Below, piece by piece: positions 5,614-8,811 of a stretch of DNA of 8,811 bases (positions within the stretch are counted from its first letter, which is position 1; every line of letters starts with the position of its first letter). The position numbers and the translations under genes were made by a program. The notes under the pieces were generated by a model that made no database searches, was not told the DNA's origin, and saw nothing but the letters and a program-made list of their open reading frames with translations. This stretch comes from Bacteroidota bacterium (GTDB taxonomy: Bacteria; Bacteroidota; Bacteroidia; Chitinophagales; Saprospiraceae), in NCBI GenBank assembly GCA_024277695.1, contig JAJRUR010000015.1:1-8811 (forward strand). The letters are read 5' to 3'.

Positions 5614-7417
5614 ACTCTTCTTCGCTAAGATGTCGTGTAATTTTGTCTGCAAGACTTTTGCCTACTACTTGCTCAATGATTTTTTTTGGACTCTGTTTTA
5701 TTTTAGTTATAGAGCCAAAGTGTTTGAGGAGTTTTTGGGCAGTTTTTTCTCCTATGCCTGAGATAGCAGTGAGTTGAGAATCGATCATGTTTTTGGATCT
5801 TATATCACGATGAAAATTTATAGCGAAGCGATGTGCTTCATTACGGGCTTGTTGGATGAGTTGGAGGGATTCTGATTTTTTATTGATATACAGGGGTATG
5901 GAGTCTCCGGGAAAATAAATTTCTTCTAGTTTTTTTGCTATCCCGATGATAGTTACTCGGTGTAGGATATTTAGTTGCCGGAGGCTATCTACTGCGGCAT
6001 GGAGTTGACCTTTGCCTCCGTCGATGATGATGAGTTGTGGTAGCTCTTTGTTTTCGTGCAGGAGCCTGGCATATCTTCGATAGATGATCTCGCGCATAGA
6101 AGCAAAATCATCCGGACCCTTTACGGTTTTTATATGGTAGTGTCTATAGGCACGTTTTGATGGTTTGGCATTTTTGAACACTACGCAACTAGCTACGGGA
6201 TGGGTGCCTTGGAGATTGCTATTGTCAAAGCACTCTATATGGTAGGGGATCTTGTCCATTTGGAGATCAGACTGTAGGGTCTTTAAGATACGCTGAGCAG
6301 AGTTGACTTTGGATTTTTTGTTGATGAGTTCACGTCGGTATTGTGCCATAGTGTATTGTACATTTTTGGCAGAGAGTTCCAAAAGTTTCTTTTTATCTCC
6401 TCGCAGCGGTATGGTCAGCCGGACAGGTTCATCCGGCCAGTCGATTTTGAAGGGAATGATGATCTCCGGAGCTATGCTGTTGAAGCGCTCTCGGAAGTCT
6501 CGGATAGCATAGAATAGAATGGTGGTTCGGTCTTCATTGAGATTTTTTTTGAGCCGGACGGTATGCGCATTGAGGAGTACACCTTTGACGACTTTGAGAT
6601 AATTGACAAAGGCAGAATCTTCGTGTTCGGCATAAGTAAAAACATCTACATCTCTGATACGACTGCTGACAACTGTGGACTTACTTTGATAGTCTTCAAA
6701 GATGAGGAGTTTGTCTTTCCACTCTTGGGCTTGCTCGTATTTTAGATCGTCAGCCAGGATTTGCATTTGTTGTCGTATAAAATCTTTGACCGGTGCAAAA
6801 TGACCTTGCAATATATTTTTGATTTGTTGGATATTGTCCATATATGCCTCATGAGATTGGAGATGTTGGCAGGGTCCCAAACAGTTGTGAATGTGATACT
6901 CTAGACACAATTTTATTTTTTTATTGCCAATATTTTGTTCGCTTAAGTTATAGCTGCACGTCCGTAACCGGAAGATCTGTTTGATCAGTTCAAGTAGTTG
7001 TTTGGAGCGATATCTAGATGTATAAGGTCCAAAATATAATGATCCGTCGCGTACGACTTTTCGGGTGAGGAAGACTCTTGGAAATCGTTCTTTTTTGATA
7101 CAGAGGTAGGAATAGGATTTGCCATCTTTGAGCATGACATTGTATCGGGGTTGTAGATTTTTTATAAGGGTATTTTCGAGCAATAGGGCATCTTGTTCTG
7201 TCTCTACAAGGGTGAAGCGAATGTGCTCCGCATTGCTGACCATCGTTTTGGTTTTGTATGCTAGAGATGATGGATTGTTAAAGTAGGACGCTATACGATT
7301 ACGAAGTATTTTAGCTTTGCCTACATAGAGCACGGTATCCTTTTTGTCCATAAACTGATACACGCCGGGAGATCGTGGTATGGTCTGCTGGATCTGTAAG
7401 TAATCTTTCTTTGTCAC
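5612..7417 (-). CDS. uvrC: UvrC, excinuclease ABC subunit C
   Basis: UvrC makes both incisions in nucleotide excision repair after UvrA and UvrB have loaded at a DNA lesion. The 601 residues are the usual length and all domains are present. The GIY-YIG nuclease is at about 14-93 (PGVYQF, LYVGKAKILRNRI, catalytic-type Glu81 in LLLENTLIK). Four cysteines at 154, 171, 179 and 183 have the spacing expected for the iron-sulphur cluster reported in E. coli UvrC. A UVR motif at about 207-240 binds UvrB. The RNase H-like second nuclease has Asp398 (CFDNSNLQG), Asp466 (IIIDGGKGQL) and His529 (NEAHRFAI). Tandem helix-hairpin-helix motifs lie at about 545-598. The start is a GTG at 7417; no in-frame ATG lies nearby upstream, and it puts PGVY at the usual distance from the N-terminus. 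It follows the ArsR-type gene after 32 bases, so the two are probably one transcript. Confidence 0.97.
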   Translation of the reverse strand: MTKKDYLQIQQTIPRSPGVYQFMDKKDTVLYVGKAKILRNRIASYFNNPSSLAYKTKTMVSNAEHIRFTLVETEQDALLLENTLIKNLQPRYNVMLKDGKSYSYLCIKKERFPRVFLTRKVVRDGSLYFGPYTSRYRSKQLLELIKQIFRLRTCSYNLSEQNIGNKKIKLCLEYHIHNCLGPCQHLQSHEAYMDNIQQIKNILQGHFAPVKDFIRQQMQILADDLKYEQAQEWKDKLLIFEDYQSKSTVVSSRIRDVDVFTYAEHEDSAFVNYLKVVKGVLLNAHTVRLKKNLNEDRTTILFYAIRDFRERFNSIAPEIIIPFKIDWPDEPVRLTIPLRGDKKKLLELSAKNVQYTMAQYRRELINKKSKVNSAQRILKTLQSDLQMDKIPYHIECFDNSNLQGTHPVASCVVFKNAKPSKRAYRHYHIKTVKGPDDFASMREIIYRRYARLLHENKELPQLIIIDGGKGQLHAAVDSLRQLNILHRVTIIGIAKKLEEIYFPGDSIPLYINKKSESLQLIQQARNEAHRFAINFHRDIRSKNMIDSQLTAISGIGEKTAQKLLKHFGSITKIKQSPKKIIEQVVGKSLADKITRHLSEEE

Positions 7418-7449
7418 AGCGCTAAGATAATCATCTTGGAGCGTTTTTT

Positions 7450-7761
7450 TTAGTCCGACAGTGCTACTATATATTTGATTAGTTTGGTTTCTTGGTCTGA
7501 CAGACTTTCATGCAAGCGATAGTTAGTATGTGGAAATTCTTCTTGCAGCTCTATTATACTCTGGTCTCTGAGTATTTTGAAATGTTGTGCAATTGTTGAT
7601 TGAGCTAGTCCCATTCTATCTTTCATCTCTGATGGTCTGATTTGGCTTCGCTTTAGTATGTCATGAACTATGAGGATTCTGGCTGGATGGGAGAGTGCTT
7701 TGCATAGTGCGGCAACGGACCGGGTTTTTTGGGGAAAAAGTCCGGATTTGGAGAAAGCCAT
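7450..7761 (-). CDS. ArsR-family winged-helix transcriptional regulator
   Basis: The protein has 103 residues from the ATG at 7761 (MAFSKSG). The frame is open to a TTG at 7770, but the ATG is the more natural start. ALSHPARILIVHDIL at about 23-37 is the hallmark N-terminal stretch of ArsR regulators. The winged helix follows: SEMKDRMGLAQSTIAQHFKILRDQSII contains the recognition helix (about 53-67), and the wing covers EEFPHTNYRLHES. A C-terminal helix completes the dimer interface. The metal-binding ELCVCDL motif of the alpha-3 helix is absent and there is only one cysteine (about residue 20), so a metalloid sensor of the classic type is unlikely. The gene leads a probable two-gene unit with uvrC and may regulate it or a remote target. 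The upstream region 7771-7900 is extremely A/T-rich; no full promoter match was found on the minus strand, the nearest being CTATTTTG, one base short of the -7 consensus. Confidence 0.88.
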   Translation of the reverse strand: MAFSKSGLFPQKTRSVAALCKALSHPARILIVHDILKRSQIRPSEMKDRMGLAQSTIAQHFKILRDQSIIELQEEFPHTNYRLHESLSDQETKLIKYIVALSD

Positions 7762-7900
7762 GATAATCAATTTAAAAATAAATAAATAAAATAAATGTTA
7801 TATTTGCATATATACCATTAATAAGTAAATAAAAAAAATAATAAAGACACAAAATAGAACTGATAGTACATTACGGAGGTAGTGGTACCTGTTCACCTAT

Positions 7901-7940
7901 AAAAAAAGTTCTTTTTGATCAGATCAAAAAGAACTTTTTT
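7901..7940 (-). terminator. Bidirectional intrinsic terminator, near-perfect palindrome
   Basis: The 19-base arms 7902-7920 and 7922-7940 are perfectly complementary around a single base (core GTTCTTTTTGATC / GATCAAAAAGAAC). Allowing for a minimal loop, about 17 bp can pair. Read on the minus strand the stem runs into seven Us (complement of A7901-A7907), starting 22 bases after the stop of the NTF2-like gene that it should terminate. The plus strand also ends in six Ts, so it can work both ways. It insulates the ArsR-uvrC unit from the gene upstream. Confidence 0.9.
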
Positions 7941-7961
7941 GCATCACAACTGTACAGTGCA

Positions 7962-8348
7962 TTAGAGTTCTGTCAGATGGTAACTGATGATTTTGGCATT
8001 GCGTACACCGAGTTGGAGTTTTCGTTGTCCTTCGATCGTCTGACCATTCTGGATTCCTTTGTAATTAAAAGTAAACGTGACGCGATCTGCTTGTTGAGAT
8101 TGATCCAATAATTCCAGATGGAGTCGGTCTCCTTGATCACTCTTTTCTTGTATGAGCTGTACTATTTTTTTGTAACCGGCTCTACCGTCAATCGATTCTT
8201 CAGATTCTTGATCGATGAATTTTACACCTACTTTGTTGAGTAAGTTTGTAAACTGACTAAAATCACCTGTATTCCAGCCCAATCGATACATATCAAAAGC
8301 GATTTTGGCAAATGTACCGATTTGGTTACCTATTGAAGTAGCAAACAT
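7962..8348 (-). CDS. Probable SnoaL/NTF2-like small protein of unknown function
   Basis: The protein has 128 residues and no signal peptide or membrane segment, so it is probably cytoplasmic. The order of elements fits the NTF2/SnoaL cone fold: N-terminal helices (IAFDMYRLGWNTGDFSQFTNLL, about 16-37), a first strand with GVKFIDQES, GRAGYKKIVQLIQE (a helix typically found in SnoaL-like proteins, about 55-68), then the antiparallel strands LHLELLDQS, DRVTFTFNYKGI and TIEGQRKLQLGV, ending IISYHLTEL. Such folds serve as small-molecule isomerases, cyclases, hydrolases or simple binding proteins; the catalytic residues are too variable to assign a reaction. Assignment rests on pattern only, with no clear family signature. 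It is a single-gene unit with its own terminator and a -7 promoter match 34 bases before the ATG. It is divergent from the dipeptide epimerase gene, and shared control is possible. Confidence 0.7.
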   Translation of the reverse strand: MFATSIGNQIGTFAKIAFDMYRLGWNTGDFSQFTNLLNKVGVKFIDQESEESIDGRAGYKKIVQLIQEKSDQGDRLHLELLDQSQQADRVTFTFNYKGIQNGQTIEGQRKLQLGVRNAKIISYHLTEL

Positions 8349-8381
8349 AGAGTATGTATATTTTGATTAAAAAAAGGAACA

Positions 8382-8389
8382 CAAATGTA
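8382..8389 (-). promoter_or_regulatory. -7 promoter box of the NTF2-like gene
   Basis: On the minus strand TACATTTG (8389-8382) matches the Bacteroidota -7 consensus TAnnTTTG. Transcription would start near 8375, giving a leader of about 27 bases to the ATG at 8348. The -33 TTTG is not evident at 19-21 bases upstream, so the promoter may be weak or activator-dependent. Nested inverted repeats begin two bases upstream. Confidence 0.45.
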
Positions 8390-8390
8390 G

Positions 8391-8452
8391 CACTTTTATC
8401 TGAATAAATTAAGATGTTTGGGTACATATTGTCATCCAAATATCTAAAAGTG
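8391..8452. promoter_or_regulatory. Nested inverted repeats in the divergent promoter region
   Basis: Outer arms CACTTTTA (8391-8398) and TAAAAGTG (8445-8452) are exact complements. Inner arms AGATGTTTGG (8412-8421) and CCAAATATCT (8436-8445) match at 9 of 10 positions; the two right arms share one base. They fill most of the 111-base gap between the NTF2-like gene and the epimerase gene. A possible weak plus-strand promoter runs through them: TTTG at 8417-8420, then 20 bases, then TATCTAAA at 8441-8448, which matches only the start of the -7 element. The arrangement suggests an operator controlling one or both divergent genes. Confidence 0.35.
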
Positions 8453-8459
8453 TAACTCT

Positions 8460-8811
8460 ATGGCAGTTATATATAGTAAATTGTTCTTACATGAGCTTAA
8501 GTATCCGTTTTCTATCTCGCGATATACCAAAACGCACCAATCTGCCTTACTTATCTGCTACGAACGAAATGGTATCAGAGGATATGGAGAATGCACGACC
8601 AATGCCTACTATCGATTTGATGTACAGGAGGCTAAGGCCAAACTGGATTTGATCAAAGGCCATCTCGAAGCAGATCGGTTTGATGATCCATCGGACTTTT
8701 GGCTAGCAGCTAAGGAGTTGGGTTGTCATAGTTTTTTGCTCTGTGCATTGGATGAAGCATATTGGGATTGGTATGGCAAGTCCCTCAACAGGAGTACTCG
8801 GAGTCTTTTGG
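8460..8811 (+). CDS. Dipeptide epimerase (enolase superfamily), N-terminal part cut by the window edge
   Basis: An ATG at 8460 opens a frame of 117 codons that runs off the window. The translation has the N-terminal capping domain of mandelate racemase/muconate lactonising enzymes. Visible marks are YPFSISRYTKTHQSALL at about 15-31 (the substrate-specificity loop region of L-Ala-D/L-Glu and related dipeptide epimerases), GIRGYGECTTNAYY at about 38-51, and ALDEAYWDWYGK at about 96-107, which corresponds to the conserved A.D.A.WD..GK segment at the domain end. Such enzymes epimerise the second residue of a dipeptide, often L-Ala-D-Glu from recycled peptidoglycan. The catalytic lysines and metal-binding acids lie in the barrel domain beyond the edge, so activity and specificity cannot be judged. 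It is the only plus-strand gene here and is divergent from the NTF2-like gene. Its leader would be very short. Confidence 0.85.
   Translation, partial: MAVIYSKLFLHELKYPFSISRYTKTHQSALLICYERNGIRGYGECTTNAYYRFDVQEAKAKLDLIKGHLEADRFDDPSDFWLAAKELGCHSFLLCALDEAYWDWYGKSLNRSTRSLL

Noticed and set aside
7762..7770. TTG start three codons upstream in the ArsR-type gene
   Set aside because: The ATG at 7761 gives a normal ArsR N-terminus; the three extra residues (from TTG) add nothing recognisable.
7799..7806. Plus-strand TATATTTG resembling a -7 box upstream of the ArsR-type gene
   Set aside because: It points away from the gene, has no -33 element, and no plus-strand gene follows before the terminator at 7901-7940. 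In such A/T-rich sequence a chance match is likely.
1..8811. CRISPR arrays, insertion sequences, tRNA or rRNA genes, phage genes
   Set aside because: No regularly spaced repeats, transposase motifs, tRNA cloverleaf or rRNA segments were seen, and the coding regions are intact housekeeping or transport genes.

Overview
The window looks like an ordinary stretch of a Bacteroidota chromosome. The main signs are a SusC/SusD-type outer-membrane uptake pair, lipoproteins with an acidic stretch after the lipid-bearing cysteine, AT-rich intergenic gaps without Shine-Dalgarno sequences, and several matches to the Bacteroidota -7 promoter element (TAnnTTTG). The flavour of the SusC and SusD proteins would fit a Saprospiria-like or related environmental lineage, but that is only an impression. 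All genes lie on the minus strand except the last, which runs off the right edge on the plus strand.

Region by region: (1) At the left edge are the first 31 codons of an exported or membrane protein (minus strand, 1-95). It is preceded by a noncoding stretch of about 300 bases. That stretch holds an AT-rich inverted repeat (110-161), a set of nested complementary arms that would fold into a long interrupted rod (193-324), and a strong terminator (334-369). (2) From 5381 down to 392 is a three-gene operon: a SusC-like TonB-dependent transporter, a SusD-like surface lipoprotein, and a small beta-rich lipoprotein. The gaps are 37 and 39 bases and the operon ends at the strong terminator. Its leader (5382-5611) holds a -7 promoter match overlapped by an inverted repeat and, further down, a 36-bp symmetric dyad. 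(3) From 7761 down to 5612 is a probable two-gene unit: an ArsR-type winged-helix regulator without the classical metal-binding motif, then the excision-repair endonuclease subunit UvrC. (4) A near-perfect bidirectional terminator (7901-7940) separates that unit from a gene for a small NTF2/SnoaL-like protein (7962-8348). (5) A compact divergent promoter region with nested inverted repeats (8349-8459) lies between that gene and the start of a dipeptide epimerase gene of the enolase superfamily (8460 to the edge).

How the genes may work together: the SusC, SusD and small lipoprotein should form one outer-membrane uptake complex. No degradative enzyme sits beside them here, so the substrate is unknown. 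UvrC acts with UvrA and UvrB (not in the window) in nucleotide excision repair, and the ArsR-like protein may regulate their shared transcript. The epimerase would act on peptidoglycan-derived or other dipeptides; a link to the SusC/SusD pair is speculative.

No clearly new protein system is visible. The observations most worth a second look are noncoding: the rod-like element at 185-324, the symmetric sites in the susC leader, and the nested repeats in the divergent promoter.
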